DNA from: Pseudomonas panipatensis
GTDB taxonomy: Bacteria; Pseudomonadota; Gammaproteobacteria; Pseudomonadales; Pseudomonadaceae
Assembly (NCBI RefSeq): GCF_900099785.1
Contig: NZ_FNDS01000010.1
Coordinates: 62,001 to 126,000, forward strand
Direction of reading: 5' to 3'
DNA: 64,000 nucleotides
Of the stretch, positions 49,217 to 57,231 are shown piece after piece. Position numbers and translations under genes: made by a program. Position 1 is the first letter of the stretch; every line of letters starts with the position of its first letter. The notes beneath the pieces were generated by a model. The model made no database searches. It was not told where the DNA came from and worked only from the letters and a program-made list of their open reading frames with translations.

Positions 49217-49378
49217 ATGCGATTACGATGCTTTTTCCTGGGCTGCCAGTGGAGCGAGGGAAAGCTCATGCGGATAGGCGGCATCCCCATGCTCTTTCAG
49301 CGCTGCCGCTACTGCGGGACACAACGCTATGTGCAAGCGGAAGCGGCGGAAGCGGAGGTCGCCGACGCCGCTCCGTGA
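49217..49378 (+). CDS. Small CxxC zinc-ribbon-like protein
   Basis: A 53-residue protein, MRLRCFFLGCQWSEGK... then QRCRYCGTQRYV. It has one CxxxxxC-type pair near the N-terminus and one CxxC near residue 35, a layout that binds a single zinc in small Pseudomonas proteins of this kind. The Shine-Dalgarno GGGAGG is five bases before the ATG. The C-terminal tail is acidic (AEAAEAEVADAAP). The function is unknown. Confidence 0.7.
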   Translation: MRLRCFFLGCQWSEGKLMRIGGIPMLFQRCRYCGTQRYVQAEAAEAEVADAAP

Positions 49379-49386
49379 GGCGGGAA

Positions 49387-49414
49387 CAGGGGCGCCGCGC
49401 GGCGGCGCCCCCTG
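49387..49414. terminator. Hairpin between the small zinc protein gene and qhpB
   Basis: CAGGGGCGCCG pairs with CGGCGCCCCCTG, leaving one bulged C, in the 39-bp gap between two convergent genes. No T-run on either side, so it would be a weak terminator or an mRNA 3' stabiliser. Confidence 0.5.
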
Positions 49415-49417
49415 GTT

Positions 49418-50533
49418 TCAGCGGATGAACGCCTGGCTGGTGGTGATCGCCATGTCGCCGCCGGGCAGCTTGATCTTGCCCAGGGGCTTGAGGCTGTCGG
49501 CATCGAAGATGGCCACATCGTTCAGCGTGCCGCTCAGGTAGACCTTGTTGCCGGCCTTGTTGAGGTTGACGCAGTAGTAGGAGTGGTCGAGGTTGGCCGC
49601 GCCCAGCAGCTTCTGCTCCTTGACGTCGTACTTGGCCAGGCGGTTGAGCACGCCGAAGATCTGGTTCGGGTCCTTCGGCGAACGCATGGCGCTGAAGTAA
49701 ATCTCGGTCAGCGGACCGAAGTCGGTGGTCTCGCTCTTGCCGTTGGCCAGGTTCACGCTGAAGTAGCCGTACAGGGCGTCCGCGGTGTTCGGGTCCTGCT
49801 TCTCGTCCTTGAACTTGGCGGTGGTGTAGAGCAGCAGGAAGTCGCGGTTGTAGGTCTGCTGGTCCCACACGTAGAGCACGTCCGGCTGCGCGTAGAGCGG
49901 GCGCTTCCAGTTGCGGCTGGGCACGATCACCTCGAACTTGCCGACCTTGGGATCGACCTTGTAGATGTCCGAGCCGGCCACGTACAGGCTGCCGTCGTCG
50001 CCGCTCTGCATGATGGTCAGCTGGCGCGGCGCCGGGTAGCTGCGCACCGGCTTGGCGTCCATGCCCGCGTCGGCGGCATAGACCTGCAGGCGCGGCTGCT
50101 GCACTTCATAGTGCTCGCTGTACTTCATGGTCGGGTTGGCCACGGCGTAGATCTCCTTGCCGTCGTGGCTGACGGTCATGGAGAACATGGCGCGCGCGTT
50201 CTCGCCCGGCTTCTGCGCCATGCTGGCGTGGAACACCGTCTTGCAGCTGTCCAGCTCGACGCCGTAGATGTCGGCGTAGTGGTTGGTCAGCACATAGACC
50301 ACCTTGCGGTCCGGCGACAACTGGGTGGTGCCCGGACCATAGCCGCCCGGCAGGGTGCAGGTCTTGTACAGGCTGTCGCTCTGCATGTCGATGACATGCA
50401 CGTTGTTCGGGTAATTGGTGGTGATCAGGTACTCGTGGCCGGCCTCGAGCGCCTTGCCCTCGTCGGCGAAGGCGCTCAGCGCGCAGGCGGCGGCCAGGCC
50501 GCTCAGGACGGCGGCGAATGCGGTTCTGGACAT
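49418..50533 (-). CDS. qhpB: Quinohemoprotein amine dehydrogenase beta subunit
   Basis: A 371-residue periplasmic seven-bladed beta-propeller. The signal peptide ends near LSAFADEG. Repeated blades show motifs such as LITTNYPNNVHVIDMQSDSLYKTC and GNKVYLSGTLNDVAIFDADSLKPLGKIKLPGG. With the alpha and gamma subunits it forms the amine dehydrogenase that oxidises primary amines to aldehydes. The ATG at 50533 has GAGG nine bases upstream. It is the last gene of qhpA-D-C-B in this window. Confidence 0.93.
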   Translation of the reverse strand: MSRTAFAAVLSGLAAACALSAFADEGKALEAGHEYLITTNYPNNVHVIDMQSDSLYKTCTLPGGYGPGTTQLSPDRKVVYVLTNHYADIYGVELDSCKTVFHASMAQKPGENARAMFSMTVSHDGKEIYAVANPTMKYSEHYEVQQPRLQVYAADAGMDAKPVRSYPAPRQLTIMQSGDDGSLYVAGSDIYKVDPKVGKFEVIVPSRNWKRPLYAQPDVLYVWDQQTYNRDFLLLYTTAKFKDEKQDPNTADALYGYFSVNLANGKSETTDFGPLTEIYFSAMRSPKDPNQIFGVLNRLAKYDVKEQKLLGAANLDHSYYCVNLNKAGNKVYLSGTLNDVAIFDADSLKPLGKIKLPGGDMAITTSQAFIR

Positions 50534-50562
50534 GCTGGTTTTCCTCTTGTTCTTCTGCCCGC

Positions 50563-50886
50563 TCATTTGTCGTCCGGGAACACGGTTCCCAGGTTCCGCC
50601 AGTTTTCCGCCGAGGCCTGGGCGTCTTTGTTCCAATCCGGGAAGGTGCTCATCATGTCCGGCACCTGCGCCGGCCACCAGCAGGGATCGGAGCAGCCGTA
50701 GAGGTCGGCCTCCATCGGCTGGCAGAGCGAGGAAACGCCACCGAAGGCATCGATTTCCCAGCCCGGGTCGAAGGTCGAGACGCAGCCGGCGACCGAGTTC
50801 ATCGCCACCACGTCCTCGACACGGTCCTCGGCGGCGGCCTGGTCGAGCTTCTGTGCTTTGTTGTTGATCGGCTTCAGATGTTTCAT
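50563..50886 (-). CDS. qhpC: Quinohemoprotein amine dehydrogenase gamma subunit (CTQ-bearing)
   Basis: A 107-residue precursor of the catalytic subunit. Residues 1-28 are a leader ([16 protein letters not shown]...). In mature numbering (precursor minus 28) all known cross-link residues are kept: Cys7-Glu16, Cys27-Asp33, Cys41-Asp49, and Cys37-Trp43, which form the cysteine tryptophylquinone. The segment [16 protein letters not shown] shows several of them. QhpD makes the thioether bonds in the cytosol before export. The gene starts one base after the qhpD stop. Confidence 0.95.
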   Translation of the reverse strand: MKHLKPINNKAQKLDQAAAEDRVEDVVAMNSVAGCVSTFDPGWEIDAFGGVSSLCQPMEADLYGCSDPCWWPAQVPDMMSTFPDWNKDAQASAENWRNLGTVFPDDK

Positions 50887-50887
50887 G

Positions 50888-52318
50888 TCAGTGCGCCTTC
50901 CGCGGAGTGATATGGCGGTCGATGAATCCCGGGTTCGCGGCCATGATCCGGCTATAGACCTCGATACCGAAGTCGACCCAGTCCCTCATCAGTTCGCAGT
51001 AGTGGTAAGTGGGGTGCGCCGGATCGCCGTAGCGCGCATAGCTCTCGTGATAGCAGCCACCGGAGCAGAGGTTGCGAATGCGGCAGCTGGCGCAGCCGGT
51101 GTTGGCGCGATCCAGGCGTTGCGAGAGGAAGTCGTTGAGCTCGGCCTGCTTCACGCCTTCATGCACGTTGCCGAAGGTCGGCAGCGAGGAGCCGGTGAAG
51201 CGGTGGCAGAGGTTCAGTTCGCCCTTGTGGTCCACCGCCAGCATCTTCAATCCGGCGCCGCACGGCAGGGCCTTCTTCTGCCCTTCGTGGATGTCGGTGA
51301 TCAGTTGGTGCAGGTTGGAGAAACCGATGTTGCGACCTTCCAGTGCCGCCTCCAGGTAACGCCGGCCGAGCGCCTTCATGTTGCCGAAGACCTCCAGCAG
51401 CTCATCGCCGGTGAGGTTGAAATCGGCCAGGTCGCCGGAGGTCACCGGCGCGAAGCCGACTTCGGCGAAGCCCAGCTCGTTGAACAGGTGGTTCCAGATG
51501 GTCTCGACATCGGTGATGCCACGGGTCAGGGTGACCCGCGCGCCCACCGGGCGGCTGTGGTAGCGCGACAGCAGCATGTCGACCTTGCGCCGCACCACGT
51601 CGTAGGTGCCCTGCCCGCCCACGGTGATACGGTTGCGGTCATGCACGGTCTTCGGCCCGTCGATGCTCACCGACAGTCCGAAACGGTGGGCGTTGAGGTA
51701 GTCGACGATGTCCTCGGTGAGCAGCGTGGCGTTGGTGGTCATGACGAAATCCACCTGCTTGCCCAGCTCGCCGAAGCGGCGCTCGCAGTAATCGACCATG
51801 TGCTCGATCAGCGGGCGGTTGGACAGCGGCTCGCCACCGAAGAACACCACGGTGTAGCGCTGCTCCTCGGGCGACTCCTTGAGCAGCATTTCCACCGAGG
51901 CCTCGGCGGTCTCCGCGCCCATCTTCTTGCCGGCGGAAGGCTTGTCGAGGTCTTCCTTGTAGCAATAGGTGCAGCTCAGGTTGCACCCGGTGTTGACGTT
52001 CAGCACCACGGTGTTCAGTGCCGTGCGTTCGACCCGCTGGATACCGATTTCCGGCGTCAGCGGCGAGCCGTCGCTGACCAGTTCCAGCGCGATCAGCTCG
52101 CGCAGGGTCTCGTCGACTTCGTTGGCGGCGAAGCGCCCGGCCAGGCGCTGCGCCAGTTCGTCCGGCGAGCAGGCACTGCCGCGCAGGGCATCGATGATGC
52201 CGCCGGTCAGCTCATCGCTGGCGAACAGCGACGAACTGGGGATGTGGAACAACAGTCGTTCGGCGTCGACCCGCACTTCGTGCAGGTTACGCTCGACCAG
52301 ATTCAAGATGGCGCCCAT
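50888..52318 (-). CDS. qhpD: Radical SAM/SPASM thioether-forming maturase of the gamma subunit
   Basis: A 476-residue radical SAM enzyme. The radical SAM cluster motif is [12 protein letters not shown]. The C-terminal SPASM region has further cluster Cys residues ([14 protein letters not shown] and a later Cys in YHYC). QhpD forms the three Cys-to-Asp/Glu thioether cross-links in QhpC within a QhpC-QhpD complex. A GGGAGGTC ribosome site precedes the ATG. It lies between qhpA and qhpC as in other qhp operons. Confidence 0.95.
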   Translation of the reverse strand: MGAILNLVERNLHEVRVDAERLLFHIPSSSLFASDELTGGIIDALRGSACSPDELAQRLAGRFAANEVDETLRELIALELVSDGSPLTPEIGIQRVERTALNTVVLNVNTGCNLSCTYCYKEDLDKPSAGKKMGAETAEASVEMLLKESPEEQRYTVVFFGGEPLSNRPLIEHMVDYCERRFGELGKQVDFVMTTNATLLTEDIVDYLNAHRFGLSVSIDGPKTVHDRNRITVGGQGTYDVVRRKVDMLLSRYHSRPVGARVTLTRGITDVETIWNHLFNELGFAEVGFAPVTSGDLADFNLTGDELLEVFGNMKALGRRYLEAALEGRNIGFSNLHQLITDIHEGQKKALPCGAGLKMLAVDHKGELNLCHRFTGSSLPTFGNVHEGVKQAELNDFLSQRLDRANTGCASCRIRNLCSGGCYHESYARYGDPAHPTYHYCELMRDWVDFGIEVYSRIMAANPGFIDRHITPRKAH

Positions 52319-52395
52319 GGCGACCTCCCGGAACTTGCTTGGTAAACCCGCCCGCGGGCGGGGCTCACGCGTTCAGTTCATCCGATCCCGGGCAA

Positions 52396-53973
52396 TCATG
52401 GGATCGGCGGGTTGTTCCAGCGCTGCACGGCAACAATCATGTGGCCTTCGCCCTTGTGCGACTGCTCGCCATCCTTGACCTCGGCGATCACCTTCAGGTT
52501 GCCGGCGTTGTTGGTCATCATCTTGCGCTGCGGGTTCGGCCCGGCGTCGCCCGGCGTGAAGATGCCGCTATCGGCGGCCATGCTGCCGGCGAACTTGTCG
52601 TCGCCATCGGCCTTGGCCTGCTCGTTGAAGGCGTCCACCGACCAGTTGGCCGGGAACACGCCGATACGGTACGGCTTGCCGTCGGCACCCTTGCCCCAGG
52701 CCTCGGCGTCGAAGCGGCCCTGGACCTTGGGCGTGGAGCCGCCGTTGTCACCGATGCGCGCCACCGAGAACTCCGGCACCACCTTGACCGCATCGATACG
52801 CTCGTACACCGCCAGGCTGCCGCCCTTGATCGAGCCGACGCTGACCGCGTGAATGCCAGCGGCGGCATCGGCGGCGGCCTTGATCTTGACCTTCAGGCGT
52901 TCCGGGCTCTGTTCGACGATGGACAGCACCTGTACGCCCTTGCCGAAGTTCGGCGCGCCCTTCAGGCCACTGCCGATCACGCTGACCTCGGTCTCTTCGC
53001 CCGCCTTGACGTAGGCCGGCTGCACGCTCAGCACGCGGGCGCTGCCCTGCTTGGCGGCGATGAAGTCCAGACCGCGCTCGTCGTGGGCCTTGTCGAACAT
53101 GCGGCCTTCCAGCTCGCCTTTCTTCGCGGCGAACACCTGGCGCATCGTCACGCCGTCGATGCTGACGTTGCCGCGCCATTCATAGCCGTTGTAGAGCATG
53201 GCGCTGCCGTCGCCGCTGAACGGGCTGCCGTCGGCGTACTGGCCCTTGACCTCGACCTTGAACTGGTCGCCGCCGGCGCTGGCCACTTTCATGCTGCCGG
53301 ACAGATCGCCCTTGCCCGGCATATGGCCGCTGAAGCTCCATTCGCCGACCAGCGACTCGGCCTTCGGCCGCGCCTTCTGCCAGTCGTTCCAGGCCTGGCT
53401 GTCGAGCGGGAAGCGCTTGGCCAGCAGCGGCACCATGTCTTTCTTCGCCAGGTCGAACCAGTCGCGGTCGCGGGACAGCGACTGGTATTCCAGCGACGGC
53501 CACTGGCCGAGGTGGAAGTTCACCAGCTTCTCCCACTCCGACGCCGGGCGCCGCTGCAGGGCGATGCGCGCGGCCGAGTGGCAACGGGCGCACATCTGCT
53601 CGAAGCCGCTATCGAAGTTCTCGACGGTGTTCAGACGACGTTCGAGGGCGTAGCGCACGCCATCGGTCTCGCTGGGTGCCAGGCCCTGGGTGTCGGCGAG
53701 GTACTTGACCAGGGTGCGCCGGTCTTCGTCGCTGATCTGCAGGCCGTGCATGGTCTGCATCCGGCCAATGGTCATCAGCCAGCCCTCGGGCGTCTTGCGC
53801 TGAAGACCGATGCGACTCAGCTCGCCCTTGGCGTCCGGCGTATGGCACGCCGCGCAGGTCTCCTTGAGGATGGTTTGTGCATCACGCGCGAAGCTATCGC
53901 TCGCGTGCAGCGCCGCACAGGCTGCAATGGCCAGCATGCCGTTGGTCACGCCTTGCCGGAGTCGTCTCTTCAT
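52396..53973 (-). CDS. qhpA: Quinohemoprotein amine dehydrogenase alpha subunit (dihaem)
   Basis: A 525-residue periplasmic subunit. A signal peptide (about 1-30) is followed by a dihaem cytochrome c domain with CAACH and CARCH, then three immunoglobulin-like domains containing blocks such as GSGLKGAPNFGKGVQVL. It takes electrons from CTQ in the gamma subunit and passes them to azurin or a cytochrome c. The ATG at 53973 has GGGAGGT upstream, with a possible GTG start six codons earlier. It is the first gene of the operon. Confidence 0.94.
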   Translation of the reverse strand: MKRRLRQGVTNGMLAIAACAALHASDSFARDAQTILKETCAACHTPDAKGELSRIGLQRKTPEGWLMTIGRMQTMHGLQISDEDRRTLVKYLADTQGLAPSETDGVRYALERRLNTVENFDSGFEQMCARCHSAARIALQRRPASEWEKLVNFHLGQWPSLEYQSLSRDRDWFDLAKKDMVPLLAKRFPLDSQAWNDWQKARPKAESLVGEWSFSGHMPGKGDLSGSMKVASAGGDQFKVEVKGQYADGSPFSGDGSAMLYNGYEWRGNVSIDGVTMRQVFAAKKGELEGRMFDKAHDERGLDFIAAKQGSARVLSVQPAYVKAGEETEVSVIGSGLKGAPNFGKGVQVLSIVEQSPERLKVKIKAAADAAAGIHAVSVGSIKGGSLAVYERIDAVKVVPEFSVARIGDNGGSTPKVQGRFDAEAWGKGADGKPYRIGVFPANWSVDAFNEQAKADGDDKFAGSMAADSGIFTPGDAGPNPQRKMMTNNAGNLKVIAEVKDGEQSHKGEGHMIVAVQRWNNPPIP

Positions 53974-54078
53974 CAATCTCGGACCTCCCACCTTGCTCGT
54001 TCTTATTGGTCGTTTTTATTCGAGCCCGCCTCCATCCCCTTCCGCGGAGGGCAACCGGCGAGCGCCTGCGCTGGTCAA

Positions 54079-54094
54079 TACAGGTTGCGTGCCA
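54079..54094 (-). promoter_or_regulatory. Possible sigma-54 promoter of the qhp operon
   Basis: Read on the minus strand, TGGCACG-CAAC-CTGTA: the -24 element is perfect, but the -12 element has GT where GC is expected. It lies about 106 bp before the qhpA start, a reasonable leader length. The mismatch at an almost invariant base makes this uncertain. Confidence 0.45.
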
Positions 54095-54166
54095 AAATTA
54101 CATTAACCTCAGAAAATCAGTTACTTGCGTGTTTTCCATGGGGATTTCGAGGGCCCCTGCGGCAGG

Positions 54167-54190
54167 CTGTCGCGTTCAATTTCGCGACAG
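54167..54190. promoter_or_regulatory. Activator-site candidate 1 (CTGTCGCG inverted repeat)
   Basis: CTGTCGCG at 54167-54174 and its complement CGCGACAG at 54183-54190 flank an eight-base spacer. It is centred about 172 bp upstream of the plus-strand sigma-54 -24 element. It shares the CTGTCGC core with site 2. Confidence 0.6.
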
Positions 54191-54255
54191 CTGTAACAGT
54201 CTGAGACATCGGCGCGAAAGCGCCAGTCCGCCGCCTGTGTGCGAACGTCTCAGCG

Positions 54256-54274
54256 CTGTCGCACTTTGCGACAG
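54256..54274. promoter_or_regulatory. Activator-site candidate 2 (CTGTCGCA inverted repeat)
   Basis: CTGTCGCA at 54256-54263 and TGCGACAG at 54267-54274 are separated by CTT. It is centred about 85 bp upstream of the plus-strand sigma-54 promoter. Both sites share the CTGTCGC...GCGACAG core, although spacer lengths differ (eight against three). Confidence 0.6.
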
Positions 54275-54349
54275 CCAGGGCCTCCGGGACGCCCGCAAGA
54301 TAAAAATAAAATACTTATATTTCATTACGTTACATAACAAAGGCGGGGT

Positions 54350-54365
54350 TGGCACAGCGGTTGCG
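54350..54365 (+). promoter_or_regulatory. Sigma-54 promoter of the aldehyde dehydrogenase gene
   Basis: TGGCACA-GCGG-TTGCG matches TGGCACG-N4-TTGCW with only two mismatches. GG (54351-54352) and GC (54363-54364) are 10 bases apart. It lies 36 bp before the ATG at 54402, leaving a short leader with the ribosome site. Confidence 0.8.
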
Positions 54366-54401
54366 ATGGGCAGCCGCATACCCCAACAAGAGGCACCCGA
54401 G

Positions 54402-55895
54402 ATGTCCGCTTCCCTGCCCATCAAGCCCGCTACCAGCGCCTTCCTCGACCGCGCGCCGACTATGCTCATCGGCGCCGACTGGACCGGCGCCGCCGATGGC
54501 GCCCTCATGGACCTGCGCAACCCCGCCACGGGCGCCGTGCTGTGCCAGGTTCCCTCGGCCGGCGCAGCCGATGTCGACCGCGCCGTGCGCGCCGCGCGCC
54601 AGGCCTTCGATGATTCCCCCTGGAGCCGCATGCGCCCGCGCGAACGGCAGAACCTGCTGTGGAAGCTCGCCGACCTGATGGAGCGCGACGCCGACCTGCT
54701 GGCCGAACTGGAATGCCTGAACAACGGCAAGAGCGCCGCCGTGGCGCGGGTCATGGACGTGCAACTGGGCATCGACTTCCTGCGCTACATGGCCGGCTGG
54801 GCGACCAAGATCGAAGGCGCCAGCGTCGAGGTGTCGATGCCGCTGATGCCCAACGACGACTTCCACGGCTTCATCCGCCGCGAGGCGGTGGGCGTGGTCG
54901 GCGCCATCGTCGCCTGGAACTTCCCGCTGCTGCTGGCCTGCTGGAAACTCGGCCCGGCCCTGGCCACCGGCTGCAGCGTGGTGCTCAAGCCGGCCGACGA
55001 GACCCCGCTCAGCGCCCTCAAACTGGCCGAGCTGGTGCTGGAAGCGGGCTATCCGGCGGGCGTCTTCAACGTCGTCACCGGCACCGGTGTCAACGCTGGC
55101 GCCGCCCTCACCCACCATCCGCTGGTGGACAAGCTGACCTTCACCGGCTCTACCGCCGTGGGCAAGGAAATCGGCAAGGCGGCCATGGACCACATGACCC
55201 GCGTGACCCTGGAACTGGGCGGCAAATCGCCGACCATCGTCATGGCCGACGCCGACCTGGCCAGCGCCGCCGCCGGCGCCGCCCAGGCGATCTTCTTCAA
55301 CCAGGGCCAGGTGTGTTGCGCCGGCTCGCGCCTGTACGTGCAACGCAAGCACTTCGACAACGTGGTCGCCGACATCGCCGGCATCGCCAACGGCATGAAG
55401 CTCGGCAACGGCCTCGACCCGAGCGTGGACATGGGCCCGCTGATCTCGGCGCGCCAGCAGCAGCGCGTCTACAACTACATCGAGCTGGGCCGCGAAAAAG
55501 GCGCCACCGTCGCCTGTGGCGGCGAACAGTTCGGCCCCGGCTACTTCGTCAAGCCGACCGTGCTGGTGGACGTCGACCAGCAGAGCCCGGTGGTGCAGGA
55601 AGAAATCTTCGGCCCGGTACTGGTGGCCATGCCCTTCGACGACATCGACGAAGTCGTGCGCCTGGCCAACGACAGCCCCTACGGCCTCGGCGCGAGCATC
55701 TGGTCCAACGACCTCGGCGCCGTGCACCGGATGATCCCGCGCATCAAGTCCGGCTCGGTCTGGGTCAACTGCCACAGCGCCCTCGACCCGGCCCTGCCCT
55801 TCGGCGGCTACAAACTCTCCGGCGTCGGCCGCGAAATGGGTGCCGCGGCCATCGAGCACTACACCGAGCTGAAGTCGGTACTGATCCGCCTCTGA
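54402..55895 (+). CDS. NAD-dependent aldehyde dehydrogenase (phenylacetaldehyde-dehydrogenase-like)
   Basis: A 497-residue tetrameric-type ALDH. The catalytic Cys is in FNQGQVCCAGSRLYVQ, the general-base Glu in VTLELGGKSP and the NAD loop in FTGSTAVGKEIGKAA. Overall it resembles phenylacetaldehyde/betaine-aldehyde dehydrogenases. Placed divergently from qhpA, it most likely oxidises the aldehyde released by the amine dehydrogenase. AAGAGG precedes the ATG by about nine bases. A sigma-54 promoter lies just upstream. Confidence 0.92.
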   Translation: MSASLPIKPATSAFLDRAPTMLIGADWTGAADGALMDLRNPATGAVLCQVPSAGAADVDRAVRAARQAFDDSPWSRMRPRERQNLLWKLADLMERDADLLAELECLNNGKSAAVARVMDVQLGIDFLRYMAGWATKIEGASVEVSMPLMPNDDFHGFIRREAVGVVGAIVAWNFPLLLACWKLGPALATGCSVVLKPADETPLSALKLAELVLEAGYPAGVFNVVTGTGVNAGAALTHHPLVDKLTFTGSTAVGKEIGKAAMDHMTRVTLELGGKSPTIVMADADLASAAAGAAQAIFFNQGQVCCAGSRLYVQRKHFDNVVADIAGIANGMKLGNGLDPSVDMGPLISARQQQRVYNYIELGREKGATVACGGEQFGPGYFVKPTVLVDVDQQSPVVQEEIFGPVLVAMPFDDIDEVVRLANDSPYGLGASIWSNDLGAVHRMIPRIKSGSVWVNCHSALDPALPFGGYKLSGVGREMGAAAIEHYTELKSVLIRL

Positions 55896-55935
55896 ACCCA
55901 CGCCTGGCGCCACCGGCTTCCCCTGCCGGTGACGC

Positions 55936-55971
55936 AATCCCCCGTCGCAGCTGCGTCCGGGGGATTTTTTT
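55936..55971 (+). terminator. Rho-independent terminator
   Basis: The outer stem AATCCCCCG / CGGGGGATT (9 bp) encloses an inner CGCAG/CTGCG stem, and is followed by seven T. It closes the aldehyde dehydrogenase gene 40 bp after its stop. Confidence 0.9.
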
Positions 55972-56009
55972 GGCCTGCCGCCGGCCGCGTGCAGCGGCCG
56001 CGGAAACCC

Positions 56010-56708
56010 TCAGGCCATCAGCGTCGCAATCCGATTCACGCTGATGATCTGGCCGCTCCAGATCATCTCGTAGTGAGCCGCCTGGATGATCGAGGTCACT
56101 GGGCGCGGCGTCATCAGCGCCCAACAGTGGTTGCCCGGCGAACGCACCGAGTTGTAACGCAGGCCCGGACAGGCTGCCCGCTTCAGGTCGCGGCCCAGGC
56201 GCTGCGCCGCCGCGTAATCGTCGGGGGCGTAGATCGGGTCGCTCAACGGCAGCGCCGTCGCGTCGCGCATCCCGGCATCGCTGAAACGGCAGGTCAGTCC
56301 CCGGAAGACAAAGCGCTCGTAGTTGAGGCCCGCCACGTTCGACCAGTAGCGCTCCTGGTGATAGCGCACCTCGGCGATCGCGGTGTCCATTCCGTCGGCC
56401 AGGTACAGCACGCCAAAGCTGCCATCGCTGAAGCGCGAGCCATCCGCGTTCACATGGGTAAAGGGCGCCGTCGCGTAGGAACAGCCGGGGATACCGAACG
56501 GAATCTCCTCGCGGGCAATCAGCTCCAGCCGGCCGACTTCGTTCAGCAAGCGTGGATTGGTCAGTGCCTGGAGCTGATACAGCGCTTCGAAGTCGGCGGC
56601 GTCGGCGACGTCATCGAACAAGTCGATCGGCGGGAACTTGGAGTTGACCAGGCGGTAGGCCTGCAGCTCCTCGCCATCCAGGCTGGCAAGGCTGCCCAGC
56701 GTTACCAC
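56010..56708 (-). CDS. RES-domain toxin
   Basis: A 232-residue protein with a RES domain (about residues 15-200): AYRLVNSKFPPIDLF near the start, DGSRFSDGSFGVLYLADGMDTAIAEVRYHQERY in the core. RES toxins arrest growth by degrading NAD+. The start is probably the GTG at 56708, which overlaps the antitoxin stop codon (TAA at 56702-56704). This overlap and the gene order antitoxin-toxin are typical of Res-Xre modules. Confidence 0.88.
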   Translation of the reverse strand: MVTLGSLASLDGEELQAYRLVNSKFPPIDLFDDVADAADFEALYQLQALTNPRLLNEVGRLELIAREEIPFGIPGCSYATAPFTHVNADGSRFSDGSFGVLYLADGMDTAIAEVRYHQERYWSNVAGLNYERFVFRGLTCRFSDAGMRDATALPLSDPIYAPDDYAAAQRLGRDLKRAACPGLRYNSVRSPGNHCWALMTPRPVTSIIQAAHYEMIWSGQIISVNRIATLMA

Positions 56709-57106
56709 TGGGCACCGCGCAGCGCATCGATGCGGCGGAAGGTCTCGTACAACGAGATCATGTCGCCCTGGGCCATGATGTCGAGCGGCGCGCGCCCGTT
56801 GAAGAACGCATTGCGGTTCTCCATCGCGGGGAAGCCATAGACGTTTTCCGGGTTGTCGAACACCAGGCGCAGCGCCGCGTGGATATTCAGCACCAGGCTG
56901 ATGCGCTGCATCTGATCGGCGTCCAGGCCCACGGCCCACTGCGAATCGGCTTTCCTGGCGCGGGTGTAGGTGCTGCGCGAGATGCGCAAGACCCGGCAGG
57001 CCTGCTCGCAGGAAGCCTTCCACTTGTCCAGGATGTTCAGCGCCGCACGCAGGCCGGCCATGCATTGGCTTTTCGATAAGTCCTGAGCTTGGATAGCGAT
57101 GCTCAT
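56702..57106 (-). CDS. Xre/MbcA/ParS-type antitoxin (DUF2384)
   Basis: A 134-residue antitoxin. The N-terminal half holds an Xre-like helix-turn-helix (KWKASCEQACRVLRISRSTYTRARK). The C-terminal DUF2384 toxin-binding domain reads VFDNPENVYGFPAMENRNAFFNGRAPLDIMAQGDMISLYETFRRIDAL. It neutralises the RES toxin and should repress the operon. GAGGGGC precedes the ATG. The long inverted repeat upstream (57122-57168) is the probable operator. Confidence 0.9.
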   Translation of the reverse strand: MSIAIQAQDLSKSQCMAGLRAALNILDKWKASCEQACRVLRISRSTYTRARKADSQWAVGLDADQMQRISLVLNIHAALRLVFDNPENVYGFPAMENRNAFFNGRAPLDIMAQGDMISLYETFRRIDALRGAQW

Positions 57107-57121
57107 CGCCTGCCCCTCAAT

Positions 57122-57168
57122 ATTGCTCTACAGACGCAAATCTAGTCGAAATGCGTCTGTAGAGCAAT
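57122..57168. promoter_or_regulatory. Operator of the RES-Xre module (17-bp perfect inverted repeat)
   Basis: ATTGCTCTACAGACGCA (57122-57138) is repeated exactly inverted at 57152-57168 with a 13-base spacer. It starts 16 bases upstream of the antitoxin ATG, where promoter and autoregulation are expected. Chance occurrence of 17 matching bases is very unlikely. Confidence 0.75.
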
Positions 57169-57231
57169 GCGTCGGCGCGCAACGCCCATCCGCGGCCCGG
57201 GCGCCCGCCATCGGCGCCGACGCGGCCTGGC

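Larger units (their letters stand above)
53974..54401. other. Divergent control region of qhp and aldehyde dehydrogenase, 428 bp
   Basis: It contains a near-consensus sigma-54 promoter facing the aldehyde dehydrogenase, a weaker sigma-54-like site facing qhpA, and two perfect GCGACAG inverted repeats between them (all listed separately). The AT-rich block 54300-54340 lies just upstream of the plus-strand promoter. A convincing TATA-type sigma-70 promoter was not found. Confidence 0.65.

Noticed and set aside
54330..55937. 535-codon open frame opposite the aldehyde dehydrogenase
   Set aside because: Antisense shadow; the plus-strand gene has every ALDH catalytic residue and a promoter and terminator.
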